A stretch of DNA of 64,000 nt, taken from contig NC_092674.1 of NCBI RefSeq assembly GCF_964355755.1, forward strand, positions 13,399,001 to 13,463,000, given 5' to 3'. Shown one piece after another: positions 48,104-60,604 of this stretch (position 1 is the stretch's first letter; every line of letters begins with the position of its first letter). The DNA comes from Antedon mediterranea. Lineage: Eukaryota > Echinodermata > Crinoidea > Comatulida > Antedonidae. A model generated the notes under the pieces. The model did no database searches, was not told where the DNA came from, and saw only the letters and a program-made list of their open reading frames with translations. The translations under genes were made by a program, and so were the position numbers.

Positions 48104-49764
48104 ATTGATTTTTTTATGAATAAATATAGTAAGACATCGCAGTGTTTTGTTTATACCAATAATTGACTTTGTAATATATTTTTTATTTTGTTGAAAAGCA
48201 ATGGGAATAGGATGACTGACAGTAGCGATTGTAGGAGATTTTGGAGTAACCGCTGCATTCGGTATTATATTTTTCTATACTGCAGAGCTGTATCCAACTA
48301 AGATACGGTTAGAAATATAATATTCTCCTATTTAGTGGTTATAGCTAGTCTAGTTCAATTGATAAAAGTTAAATGCTGTGTTAAACGAGCAACTGTAATA
48401 TTATAATAATTATAATTGTATATTCGACGTCCTGAGGTGGTGAGGACTTAAAGCACATCATCTTTTTACTCCCCTATTCACTATCATCAAACTCATACAG
48501 AATAAAACAATGATTCTCGCTGATGATTATTTTATTTTGACATTATAAACTCATTAGTTTTTTTTATTGTAATGTTGATGTGTTCTTTATCCATTCCATC
48601 TTCATTATGATGATGGCGTTATTGAATAAATGTATCTAGTTGTCAAACTTACCGACTGCTTTATTCATTTGGCAATAGGTCAGTTGCTGTTGGTATTTGT
48701 TCAACATCTGGTCGGATTGGAGCCATCCTATCACCATATATTCTCCACCTGTCAAGGTATTGGGCACCACTTGCAATGTAAACATTTAGTGTATTAGCTA
48801 TTTCATCTGGAGTACTTGTTTTACTTTTACCCGAAACTGCCAATAGAAAGTTACCAGATACAATGGATGAAGTCACAGAACTTAAAATGTAAGGGTTTGT
48901 TTGTAAATGTTTCAAAATTTGCATTCAGAATGTACTAATAAACCGCAGTCATTGAAATATAATGGGTTCAGTAAGATGTCTAATCTATCAAGGCACGAAT
49001 TATGATTATTATGTGTAATTTGTTGTTTTTTGTAATTATAAAGTTAATATTTGCATCAATTGTTGTCAGCGCTAGTAAGAGCATGTTGCTTTGGTAGGTG
49101 TCTCTGTGTGTGTGGTTTATCTTCTTTCTAAGTTTATAGCATCGTTTCGACCAGGGAAGACGTGTAGACGTATGCTAATGTTACAGGAATACGATCACTT
49201 TTGAATTTTATGGTCTGAACAAACATGTTAAAACGTAAAATAGCTATTTTATGTTAAACTAACCAGCCGTACCTTGAGTGTATTTGTATAATTTCTTTCA
49301 CTTTATTTTCTACACTATTTAATGTCGATTAATGATAATATTAACGTTTTATCATTTATTTTCAGATCTGTGACAAAATTATCGTCAGCAGAATTAGGAG
49401 AAAAAGAAGCTATGACATAAACAACATTGATATCATGAGAAACGTTACACCAACGTACCATGATAGACTTCCGTAAAAACGTGAAAAAACAGCAGTTCCA
49501 AAAAAAAAAATAATCCAGTCTCCTTTGGCTTGCTCATAAAAGCAATTGGGATGATAAGGGTTATTAAATACTCAACGCTATTACACTTTTTAATCAACAT
49601 TATGATGTTGATTTGTATCAGTACTTCTAGAATTTTTATAGAATACTAGTATATCAACGTATACCAACAAATTAATGAAAATCCTTATAATAGGTAACTA
49701 AACGCATTTCATCAACTGGTTGAAAGTATTTTACACGATTTAAATTTAGACTTTGTATAGCATT

Positions 49765-49852
49765 ATTTAATTTTCTAAAAAGGCGAATTGATGCCTATTC
49801 TAATGGAATAACATGAGAATAGGCAGCAATTCGCCTTTTTAGAAAATTAAAT
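49765..49852. repeat. 37-bp near-perfect hairpin downstream of the SLC22-like gene
   Basis: Arms 49765-49801 and 49816-49852 pair with a single mismatch around a 14-base loop. About 340 bp after the transporter stop codon. It could be a tiny MITE or a microRNA-precursor-like foldback. Confidence 0.8.
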
Positions 49853-51669
49853 TTCAAATTTATAAAAATGTAGGCCTATTTAGAGTATTGGAAAAAATAA
49901 ACAAATTAGCCAATTATTGAATTGTTAATGATAATACAATGTATAATTGTTATTGATGTACATACCGTATATTTTATTTTAATGTATGGATGATGTTGCA
50001 TGGGAAACTTTGTATTAACAGAAAAAGCCATAGCATCAAAATATGAAAATAAACAAAACAAAACATCATTTTTTTTACTGATATGTAACAGTGATATACT
50101 AATTCTAAGTAAGTTATGATGTACTGAAATTGAAATAAAGTTTAGAGAGTGAATCTCACAAAAAGACAAACAACTACAGCCAGTAATTTGTTTTCTTCCA
50201 AAATACTTATAAGTAAGCTTTTAAAACTAATTTGAATACATCATATTAAATATTAAAAAGTGTTTCTAAGATCCACGCGTAGGCTCGCTATTTATTTATT
50301 ACAGGCATAGAAATAAATTATATATATATATTAAATAGCCTATATAAATGCGTGAACGTGATTGGTTGAGTACGATGATATTGACTGAGTAATTGTCGAG
50401 TAATTATCGTGTCCCTGTCATTAAACATATATAAAATCCAGCAAATTCTCGAGTACGATGATATTGACTGTGTACTTTTTGTGTGGCAACACTCGCGTTT
50501 GGCGATAAATAAGTTAATAAAAGTAATAAAAGTCATCTACTGGGACTTGAACTCGCGATGAATTGTAACTCCATCACGCAACTTGCTTGAAGAAATTAAT
50601 CAACTAAACTATTTAAACTATTCATACATAGCGCCCTCGCTTAGTTATTAGTCCTCTCTAGATGTGACCTGATAATAATATTATTATGTATGCTTATTGA
50701 TGAAAATTATTCTGTTAATTTAAACGGCCTAGGCCTAAGTGAATATTTTATTGCCAAGGAATCATTAATTAGTAATTATCTGTATATTATTCTTCAGTGG
50801 TCTATTGGTTAGGACATATGCATTTCAATCAGAAGGTTCCGGGTTCGAATCTCGGTTGGGGCGACTTTTTCTCCTTCTCACAGATTTCCTCATCTTCAAA
50901 TTAATTAATTAAATTTCAGTATATCACGGTATAGTATTTATTCTGTGCCTGTGGTGTTTAAAATATATATATACTATATATCCCTGTTCATACTGTACAT
51001 GTTGACTTTATATTTGTAGTAGAATAAATTAACTTTTATATTCGTTTGTAAAGTGAAAATGTTATTGACTTTATACGGTCATTTTTCGCAAAGGTAAGGT
51101 GAATTAGGCAGTCTTATTACTTAGGCTAGCCGACCCATACACTTTGCTACATTTTTTAATATAGCAGATGTAATATATAGTTCATCGAGACAAATATCAT
51201 TCCCTCAGAGATGTCAATTGTTATATTTCACCTCTAAAAAAGTAGGCAATATCTGTATAATATAAACATTTGCAGTAGAGCAGAATCAGTGTCGTGAAAT
51301 AAACCTTTATTTTTAAAAGTAATGCTAAAGGAATATGTTGTAGTATAAGATAGGAATTCATCAAAATTGACTATACATAATTATGTAAAATTGAGGCATT
51401 TTTCTTTTTAAAAAAAGTATATAAATATAAATCAAAAGAAAAATCAATTTAACACAATTTAAAAATACCATTTTATTAAAAATTATTACCCAGTTAAATG
51501 TGTGTAAGTCATTGAATCAAAATTAGTAAAATTCCAATCTTATAACATTATGAAAAAGGTGTAGCATCACATTATAATACTTTGTTTTTAGATTTTCAGT
51601 GTAAAAAAGTAAGTAAGAATCCGTATCATTGTATATTTATTATATATTTTTTTAAATATTTTTTTTTAG
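49853..51669. other. Intergenic, no gene; repeats and tRNA-like remnants
   Basis: The word GAGTACGATGATATTGACTG occurs twice (50368 and 50451). A TGGGACTTGAACTC word at 50541 is an antisense B-box-like match without a proper T-stem. A tRNA-like sequence is at 50796-50864. Nothing else recognised. Confidence 0.6.
50796..50864 (+). repeat. tRNA-Glu-like sequence, probably SINE head or tRNA pseudogene
   Basis: A-box TGGTCTATTGG (50797) and B-box GGTTCGAATCT (50842-50852) are well formed. The T-arm CCGGG/CTCGG pairs, and the anticodon position reads TTC (Glu). The acceptor stem does not pair (TTGGGGC has no partner upstream) and the anticodon stem is poor, so it is not a working tRNA. Confidence 0.5.
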
Positions 51670-52216
51670 TTAAATAAACTTGAAGTTGCAAGATTGAAGG
51701 AATTCAATTTAAGTGCTGGTGTAATACAGATATGGTGGAGGAAAATCCTGGCAACCAAAAGTAAACAAGAGGTCAAACAGGTATTGATTGTAATAGTGTT
51801 TTGCCAAATATCTTGCAGGCATCATGCTGTTACCAAACCAAGCCACAGAAGGCTATTTTAACATTGAATTACATCTTAACTTTTATTCATTTTAAAATTT
51901 TTAAAATTAAACTAAATGTGTTTATGTACTGTTAGATGCTCAGTCACTGATTGATATGTTGTAGGTTTTAGAGGCTGGAAGGTGAGAGAAGATGTAAAGA
52001 AACGACATGAGGCAGCACGTGTCATACACTATGCTATGATGCTGAGTCACTTATTAGAATTGATGTGTTGTATGTTTTAGAGGCTGGAAGGTGAGAGAAG
52101 ATGTAAAGAGACGACATGAGGCAGCACGTGTCATACAGTATGCTATGAGTGGATATTCAATTCGTTTACATCAACGCAAGTTAGAGGAACAACTAAATGA
52201 AGTAGATTCAGACGAG
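51670..52216 (+). CDS. IQ-motif exons of an unidentified gene
   Basis: Exon 51670-51780 (37 codons, acceptor TTTTTTTAG, donor GTATTG) encodes LEVARLKEFNLSAGVIQIWW and RKILATK, an IQ-like calmodulin-binding stretch. Exon 52081-52216 (donor GTAGGC) encodes RGWKVREDVKRRHEAARVIQ, a second IQ-type segment GYSIRLHQRK, then acidic VDSDE. The exons are not in matching phase with each other, so another exon or a lesion lies between. A partial copy of the second exon lies just upstream (51972-52037). Repeated IQ motifs suggest a calmodulin-binding protein; no family can be named. No start or end was found; FVDLLST then TGA after an acceptor at 52519 may be a last exon. Confidence 0.6.
51935..52150 (+). 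repeat. Tandem partial duplication of an IQ exon (about 103 bp unit)
   Basis: GATGCTCAGTCAC at 51935 and GATGCTGAGTCAC at 52038 start two nearly identical units, each with the TTTTAG acceptor and GGCTGGAAGGTGAGAGAAGA. The first unit is cut after GCTATG, losing the rest of the exon and its donor. Confidence 0.9.
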
Positions 52217-54018
52217 GTAGGCCTTTACTTAAAACTCTCAATTCTCAATCTACGCTGCACCAACATACTTTACCAAGTGAAGTATGTTCCTTCATCCTCA
52301 TGTACTTTAATGATGTTGAATTAACACATCATCATTGATATGTATTGAGTTATAAAACTAAAAATGTTGAATCGAGAATATTTAATTTACTGAGAGATCA
52401 GTTAATTTTTAACTCATGAAATATTCTCACTATTCAAATCATAAACATTTAGTTTATGGTGTTTATACCAATCTAATACTTTTTTTTTCTTGATACAATT
52501 TAACATTTATTTTTACCAGTTTGTTGATTTGCTGAGCACCTGAATATAAAAAGTGTTACAGAAGAGAAGCCTGTAAATCAAGGAACCATCATTAACAAGT
52601 TTGTGTAAGTTGCAACCACTCCTGCAGTTAATATAGCTTTTGGTATTGTGTTACTTGGTTTGTTGTAAGTATGTTAATCCAGGAACTACCACCAGTATCA
52701 AGGTTGTGTCAAATGCCGCAAATTGTCTACTATATAAATGTTGAAAGAAAAATGAATATTGACACAATTTTTTACATGCGTGTGCTGTCTTACCAATTTT
52801 TATTCACAATACAAACAATAATAGTCTTTGTGAAGCTCTTTCAGCTTTGATTTGGTTTTCACGCATGAGTAAACTTTATGAAAATGAAATTATCCTAATA
52901 TTAAATTTTATTATAAACAAATCATGTAAAACTAACAATGTAAAACTAAGTATGTAATTTCAGTAAATAACAATTATTCTCAGGAATATGATTTAATTTT
53001 GTGATTTTTATGTCCCATGCATTTAGGATCAATTGAAGATTATAATGTTGTTTTTTTTTTCTATTAAATTCTTTTTATTAACCCTATTGGTCGCGTTGAG
53101 ATTTTAAAAATGCAATACAAAAAAGTTAACAATATTGTATATCATTTATCATTTATTAAAATAGAATATGAAATATGTATTTATTTAGTAACTCTACTAA
53201 TAAATGTATATTTTTTAAGTTTAAATCAACAGCATGCATACACCACAACATTGTACTTTATCTTTACAAGAGTTATCTTGTAAATATAAATTTACAATTT
53301 TAGTTAGCAATTATTAATGTCATTTCCATTCCTTAAACCATTTTAAGTAAGAACTGTTCCCCTCACTATAATTAATGACAATATTTACAAATATCTTAAT
53401 AATGTTCTCTCTCCTTGTAATGTTGCGTCAGTTGAGTCGATTATTGAACAAAAAAAGGTTTTATTTTAAATTACCCTACTTACAGTTTGCCAAATGCGCA
53501 CAATAAAGAATCGATTACACGTAAATATTAAAAAAGAGTTAATATTAAACTAGCATTCAAATCATTTAAAATGTCAAACTTTTTTAGTCAAGACATTTTA
53601 AGGGAGTTTGCCTATTTATCAAATGCCTCACAAACGTTATTTTAACTCAAAGGTTTGGAGGAATTATTCATAATTTATCTAACATATTTTTCCTAGAAAA
53701 CACATCATGCTAATATTGGATGTGATTGACTGATTGGAGGCATCTGTACGGTCAGTAAAAATATCTTATTTTTGTGATGAATGGGGAGAAAGGACCATTC
53801 TGTTTTAGGTTTTCAGAAGCCTGTTGATCGTCACACACACTAGACAGCAGCTGATTAGAATTCTGATTAAAAATTATTTCAAAACGTGTGGTTTTATAAT
53901 CCCAAGTTATACCAAGTACGCCTTCTAATCATAATAATATTTATAATCATAATATTGATGCTTATGATGCACACTATATATCATTGGCAGAGTTTAATGT
54001 GTCAAGACATCAAAATAA
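52217..54018. other. AT-rich stretch, no gene
   Basis: No coding frame with protein features apart from the possible small exon at 52519. Contains a dispersed repeat at 53712-53845. Confidence 0.6.
53712..53845 (+). repeat. Dispersed repeat, partner at 55878-56005
   Basis: Shares AATATTGGATGT, ACTGATTGGAGGCATCTGTA, AGTAAAAATA and GTGATGAATGGG..GGACCATTCT with 55878-56005. Not coding. Family unknown. Confidence 0.7.
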
Positions 54019-54606
54019 ACAATGCAAATAATGTAGGATAATTCAGTCCCTCTAATGGAATTCAACAACAAATAATTTAGGATAATTCAGTCCCTCTAAT
54101 TGAATTCAACAACAAACAATTTAGGATAATTCAGTCCCTCTAATTGAATTCAACAACAAATAATTTAGGATAATTCAGTCCCTCTAATTGAATTCAACAA
54201 CAAATAATTTAGGATAAGTCAGTCCCTCTAATTGAATTCAACAACAAATAATTTAGGATAATTCAGTCCCTCTAATTCAATTAAACAACAAATAATTTAG
54301 GATAATTCAGTCCCTCTAATTGAATTCAACAACAAATAATTTAGGATAATTCAGTTCCTCTAATTGAATTCAACAACAAATAATTTAGGATAATTCAGTC
54401 CCTCTAATTGAATTCAACAACAAATAGTTTAGGATAATTCAGTCCCTCTAATTGAATTCAACAACAAATAATTTAGGATAATTCAGTCCCTCTAATTGAA
54501 TTCAACAACAAATAATTTAGGATAATTCAGTCCCTCTAATTAAATTCAACAACACATCATTTAGGATAATTCAGTCCCTCTAATTGAATTCAACAACAAA
54601 TAATTT
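54019..54606. repeat. 44-bp satellite, about 13 units
   Basis: Unit starts AATTCAACAACAAATAATTT and continues AGGATAATTCAGTCCCTCTA then ATTG. Starts of AGGATAATTC fall exactly 44 bp apart (54035, 54079, 54123 and on). Units differ by only one to three bases, so the array is young or kept uniform. No unique spacers, so not CRISPR. Confidence 0.97.
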
Positions 54607-55270
54607 CATGAGATGAAAATGTGTTCCTTTGTTCCCATTGCACAAATATAATACATTTGTTTTATTAACAATTTGATTGGACGATTGTGGGTCATATGAC
54701 ATTAACTAAATGTACTACAGTATGGTACTGAAATTCAGTTTTATGAATTTATTTTTGTTAGAGAGAGATTGAGCAACCACACGCTTGAGAAGAGTCCAGG
54801 CTGTTGATTGATTAAGTAACCTGTAGAGGCCTGCAGTCTATTTGTTCAACTCCATGTCCAAAATTGGAATACTGCCTTTTTGAATGGCAACATTATATTT
54901 TGTTATGATTTAACCAGATACAAAAATACATACAAATATAACAATATTTTGTCATTCACATACCTGACATCTCATGATGTCAGGTACGTGACCTATGTTA
55001 AAGTACTTGTATTACTTTGGTCTATTAAAACATAGTTGTATCTTGCACTTCTAATAACATTATTTCAATAGGTCTTCTATATTGTCCTTTATTAACTATG
55101 TATCTCCTATTGTTCATACAAATTGTTTATTTGTTGAACTGAGTTACCATATAGCTGCAGTTTATACGGTCTACTGTAGGTTTTGAATAGACACTTTAGA
55201 CTGTTTCTAGAAATTCTACAATATCCATTCTCAACTTCCATCAAGGCTTTTACAACTTCCTCTCGTTGGT
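54607..55270. other. Downstream flank of the ROCO gene
   Basis: No gene seen. TTTATT at about 55087 is a possible polyadenylation signal for the minus-strand gene. Confidence 0.5.
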
Positions 55271-55542
55271 TCACATCTCTTTCTTGGTTTCTAGTAATTC
55301 TACAATATCCATTCTCTCAACTGCTCTCAAGGCTTTTATTACTTCCTCTTGTTGTTTCACATCCCTTCCTTGCTTACATCGCCATTGTACCAGTGATTCC
55401 ATTGTTGCTTCTACAGTCAGCGCTGAAAACCTTCTCTCAGTTTGTGATAGCTCAACATCAGCAATACCAAGATGCCTACAGAAATTCTTCCAATCTGTCA
55501 TCTTCTCAGAAATTATCAGGAAGTCCAAGTCTGTTAAGCATC
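55271..55542 (-). CDS. ROCO gene last exon: death domain 3
   Basis: Reads TDLDFLIISEKMTDWKNFCR then HLGIADVEL, later SLVQWRCKQG, VIKALRAVERMDIVELLE and stop. W, LGI, W and the final ..R.D..E.L pattern are the six-helix death-domain signature. The phase-1 acceptor allows exchange with the other two. Confidence 0.88.
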
Positions 55543-58500
55543 CTGTAAAAACACATTTAATTGACTTCATTAAATAAAATACATTTGGTTGTTTTTCTTC
55601 AAACATTCAGGTGCTGAAATTAAGCAACATTTCTGGAATGTAACATTCTATTTGTGTTGGCAGAAATCATGAATAATGCTTGAGCCTAATTACTAATTAT
55701 TTTATTATTATTTTATTCTTAGAATTACAAGATAGCTAACATATTTCCTGAATACAAGAAAACTTAACCCTCGAAAATATACAAAGAATGTGTCCTTACG
55801 TAAAATACATATTGCACAATTTCATCACAACAACATAAGTTACATAAATATTTGATCGTACCCCTGAAACATGGGTCAATATTGGATGTAGTTTACTGAT
55901 TGGAGGCATCTGTATGGCCAGTAAAAATACACTTGTTTTATCGGTGATGAATGGGAAGGCATGGACCATTCTCTTTTATGTTTTTTCAGATGCGTGTTCA
56001 TTTTAGACACAGTTTTGTTTGTTTGTTTTTATATATCTAGGCAAATTTCCAAGGATAATCATAAGCGAATTCAATCACTATCCTTCTTAAGGTGGCAATC
56101 CCATTCACAAGACAAACATATACACAAGATGCTCTACATAAACGAAGTCTTATTACAAGTCTTTGGGGGTGGAGTTGTATTTTTCATTATAAAACATCCT
56201 GACATATGACAGGAATTGAACCCAGGAGAACCCAAATTAGCTTAATCACATTTAAAACATTTCTTGTTTATCGAATGATTGCTGATGACAATAGAAAGTC
56301 AAAAGTGATTATTTCTACAGTAGTATCAGGTATACATATAACATTTGTTTTTATAACAATCATTACCCACCTTGTCCTGATTGGTCTGTAAACACTGCAA
56401 CTTCTAAACTGACATCATCTTTGTATTCATATCTTGTACACAGGCTATCAGCTAAATCAACACGTCCCTGTTGTTTAAAAGCCTTGATCATTGTAGGTAG
56501 CTGTTGTGCTTCTCCATGTTGACAGCTATTTCTCCATTGGACCAATATCTCCATTATGGCATCTTCTACATGTTTGTTTTTGTCTGAAATTTTATTAACG
56601 TTGTCCCATTTGATTCCAAGTCGCACTGCTAGTCTTCTCCAACTTTGATTTAAATTGTCACAGATGAATAAGAGATCTTGATCATCAAAAAAAGCTGTGA
56701 AATAATAAAAGCAATAAGGTAATGAGTTCTGTTTCAATTAAATTCAACTCCCTATTCCATGCAATATTTATTTCGGAATCTCTCGTCCATAGAAAATAAA
56801 CATTATCAGAATATTTTTTTTTAAAAGCATTCATGAGCAAGATTTTATAACACACCTAAGATTCTTAATTTAATTTGAGAATTGCGAGTAATTTTTTATT
56901 TATATGTGCTATTGCTCTCTTAATGATGTCATTGAGAGTGCAATGTTGTTATATGTGCACACAAGTACCTGCAATTTCATTTTGCATGTTCATTTTTGTT
57001 ACACGGTGAGTGAGCAACCACATGTTACAAGAGGCGAGGCTATTGTTGCCTCTCCTTTTATCAAAAGTAGGTGTATACTCATAAACATTCATTACTTGTA
57101 TACTATTTAATGGCACGAATCATTACAATATAAAATGCAATGTACCTGAATGTTTGATAACCTTGTGTATTTCATTGTCAACATATTTGTGAAACAGCAG
57201 ATCAGCAAGATCATTACGACCATGTTGTCTTAGTGCAGTACACAATACTTGTTGCTGATTAAGGTCACTACCAATGTTTCTCCTCCAATGTTTGAGCATC
57301 TTTGCTGTAGCTTTATCTGTTTGCTTTTCATTATCAAAAATAGTATTCACTTTAGACCATGTAAGCCCCAAACGAACACCAAATCGTCTGCAGGAAAGAT
57401 CCATCTCTCTGGACACTTTATCAATAGTTAGGTCATCCACATAGTCTATATCGAAAAACAAAATTTTATTTCTATTGTGTTTTTAATCCTTCACAATAGT
57501 AACTAAACATAATAATTATTTTATCATAATATATACCTTTGTTATCCTTGACATCTGACATCCTCCTTCGTTTACTAGATCCCTTAACTTTTGATTTTAG
57601 AGATGTTTTCCCCTTCATCATTTTATGAGACTTAGCAACAGTATCAACAGTATCATCATCATCATCATCATCAGTATCAGATTCTGGATCTATGTTCTTC
57701 TGTCTACCAGCTTCTTTTGAGGTAGAAGCTATAATGACAATAAAAAAACAAATTAGTGATAAAGTTAAACCAAGATGTACAATTGCTTGTTTTGTATTGT
57801 TATTTTATGTAGTATTACTCTTTTAGTTATAATAATCATAAATTAAATTTAGTTATTTATGAATGTCTTAGTTTGGCAATTCAGGAATTAGATTTAAAAA
57901 TGATGATCTTCAAAAATATACACTAATGATAATTTCTGTATTAGCTGAACAGTTTTTTATTTTCAATACTTTACCATCAACTTGTTGACATACAGTATAT
58001 TGCGATGTATAGTGTTGATATTAATGTATATCTGTGAAAGTCAGTTGCATTCAAAAATCGCATGGTTTAAACATTAAAAACCTAGAATTGTAGTGTACGA
58101 TGATGATGATAAACATTCATAATACATATTTTACCATCAACCGCACCTTTGTTATCCTTCTTGGAGGAAAATAATCTCTTCACTTTACGAGTGATTCTTT
58201 GAAGTCTTGAAGTAGAAGCTTGTGCATTGCTGTGACCATCACTGTCAGAATCTAGAGCTATGCTTTGTTTTGTACGATCTTTCGATTCAGATGCTAAACA
58301 AAAATAAATTGAAAAGCAACATTTTACAAACTGTATAAACTAGATGTACATCTTCAATAATACTGTTTTTTTTTATTCTGTGGATTATCATAAATGATGA
58401 TGACACAGAATTATTATAAAAATCTAAAACAAGTTTTTTTTTCTACTTTTCTACATTTTATGGCATTTATATAATAGTTGAAAGATTGTAACTTCTTATA

Positions 58501-60558
58501 ATGAAGTAACATACAATTATTATTCATTTTTACATGAATGATGCAAATAAAATGTCTTATATCCATTAAGTATACTTAAATAAATAAAGAATATATATAT
58601 TTTTTATTTTCGAAATTGTTAACTTGAATCCTCATTTATTTTGTTTGGTTTAAGAAATTTTTTTTTTTATTTTACTTCATCCTAAATTAAAAGTTTCACT
58701 GATGGATAATACACAAAACAAATCCTCTACCTTTTAGTACAATGTCTCCAAACAGATTACGATAACGTTTCACTTCCATTCCTCTGCTTCCACATGGCAG
58801 CACATCTTTGTCAAATTTGCGTACAACATGCATATGAGTATGTTCACCTTTTGAACCACACACACAAGGGATGTACATCTTTACTTTAACACCATGTGCA
58901 TTCTTCTCACTCAAAAAGTGCAATTCTTTTTCAAGAAATGTTAGTACCTATAAAATAGAATAATTTGATTTAGTTGATTATTTTGAGTAGTATTAGCTAT
59001 TTAAATAATTATACAAACTAAAAATGTGTATATATAATCTATATGCAATATTATAAACATACAAGATGAATGAAAAAAAAACACCTTTTAATGTAGATAA
59101 TTGCCATATTTTCCCCGATTTTGATTTAGTTGAGTATTTTGCTACCCACAACAAAAAGTAGTATTAGCTATTTAAATAATTATACAAACTAAAAATTAGT
59201 AAATGGAGCAAAGAATGATAACATGTAAGCATGTTTCCGAATAGGATCACCAAAACATATTCAAATACAAAATACATTATTATTTTACTATTAAGTGTAC
59301 ATTACAGTTTAAATAAATTATTAATTATTGTGTATTGTTTAATTTTGTTTAATCATCAAAATTGTTAATCTCTACATATCCAACTCATAAACATTATTTT
59401 TACATTAACTTACGTTCTTACAGATGCTAGGTTTTGGATCATCATCTTCAGGAAGGCCAGCAGCATTCATCATGTCTGTTCTAACTATTGTTGTCTTTGG
59501 GTACTATTACTTACCTTCTTACAGATGCTAGGTTTTGGATCATCATCTTCAGGAAGGCCAGCAGCATTCATCATGTCTGTTCTAACTATTGTTGTCTTTG
59601 GGTACTATTACTTACCTTCTTACAGATGCTAGGTTTTGGATCATCATCTTCAGGAAGGCCAGCAGCATTCATCATGTCTGTTCTAACTATTGTTGTCTGC
59701 AATATCAAAAATCAATTTTTGTTTTATTTTCATTTGACAATTGTCTTTCTTTAATTGTCATTAAAGCAATTGCCACTTAATCTATAATCTATATATAATC
59801 TATATGTAATATTATAAACATACAAGATGAATGAAACAAGGCCAACAGCCATTAAGTCGCGTGCTACAATGCATAGTGATACCGGACCGACAGACAGACC
59901 GACAGACAGACCGACAGACAGACCGACAGACCGACAGACAGACCGACCGACCGACATAGTGAACTATACTGACCGAAATTACTGAACATGTTTAAAAATG
60001 TTGAAATGTTTAAAAACATTTATATTTTTTTAATTTACACGTGCGTAGCCTGTCACTTTTGACATGCTCGTATAACGTAATTTCGAGTTGAAAAGTAAGT
60101 CAAGAAAACAGAAATCGGGCAAAAAGAGTGCGCAATAACATTTAACAAGCAGTGCGCGTGCAAAAATATGCGCACTCATGGCAATTTTTTAAACGCTTAA
60201 AATTGCCTGAAACGTACTCTTATTTCATTGAAAATAAATTTTGAAAATGTTAAGCGCGCGTACGCATGCGTTACATGCGCTACGCACGTAATTGTATTGC
60301 CATATGATGATTTATGCCCTGAAATTTATGAGTACCAAATTTTATTTTATTGTGATTCATGGTTGTGAAGATATGATTACAAACGTGATTTCGTTAAACC
60401 GCGTAATTTTTTATTGCGCACCGTGAAAACATAACCACATTGATTCCTGGCCATAAGGAATATACTGTGAAAAATTGACCTAGCTAGATTAAACTGATAT
60501 CAAGATAAGGTCAGAAAGCGATAAAACGCAGAGTGATACCGGACCGACAGACAGACAG

Positions 60559-60604
<46 letters not shown>

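Larger units (their letters stand above)
39837..49420 (+). pseudogene. SLC22 / organic cation transporter-like gene with four in-frame stops
   Basis: Ten exons: 39837-40247, 42735-42838, 43987-44141, 45068-45229, 45666-45784, 46349-46434, 47084-47292, 48199-48307, 48679-48888, 49366-49420 (TAA). All splice phases agree. Start MDFDDVLKLLGDFGRYQ and the HWC..C..C extracellular loop are typical SLC22 N-termini. The MFS signature is ADKLGRKTVLF; later SARWLISQKRYDEAKK, FGRRRSL, YTAELYPTKIR and LPETANRKLPDT follow in family order, giving about 12 membrane segments. SLC22 carriers move organic cations, carnitine or anions across the plasma membrane; substrate cannot be told. Stops: TAA 40224, TAG 40245, TGA 48213 (where the family has Trp), TAA 48779. 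No frameshift is needed anywhere. Probable pseudogene; polymorphic null allele or sequence error are alternatives. Substantial introns also hold MITEs. Confidence 0.85.

Noticed and set aside
39837-49420. Stop codons rescued by RNA editing or stop reassignment
   Set aside because: TGA and TAG could become Trp by A-to-I editing, but two TAA codons would need double edits; neighbouring genes use normal stops.
50531-50590. Second tRNA-like gene on the minus strand
   Set aside because: Only a B-box-like word GAGTTCAAGTCCCA; the T-stem does not pair.
54019-54606. CRISPR-like array
   Set aside because: Direct 44-bp units with no unique spacers in an intron-containing animal genome; a satellite.
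55183-55577. Plus-strand frames of 103-121 codons
   Set aside because: They lie opposite the third death-domain exon and have no protein features; antisense shadows.
59488-59780. Plus-strand frames across the triplicated exon
   Set aside because: Antisense to the ROCO exon; open only because the 101-bp unit repeats.
59751-59957. Minus-strand frame rich in SVGLSVG
   Set aside because: Translation of GACA/GACC simple repeats; the same applies to 60489-60716 and 60533-60763.
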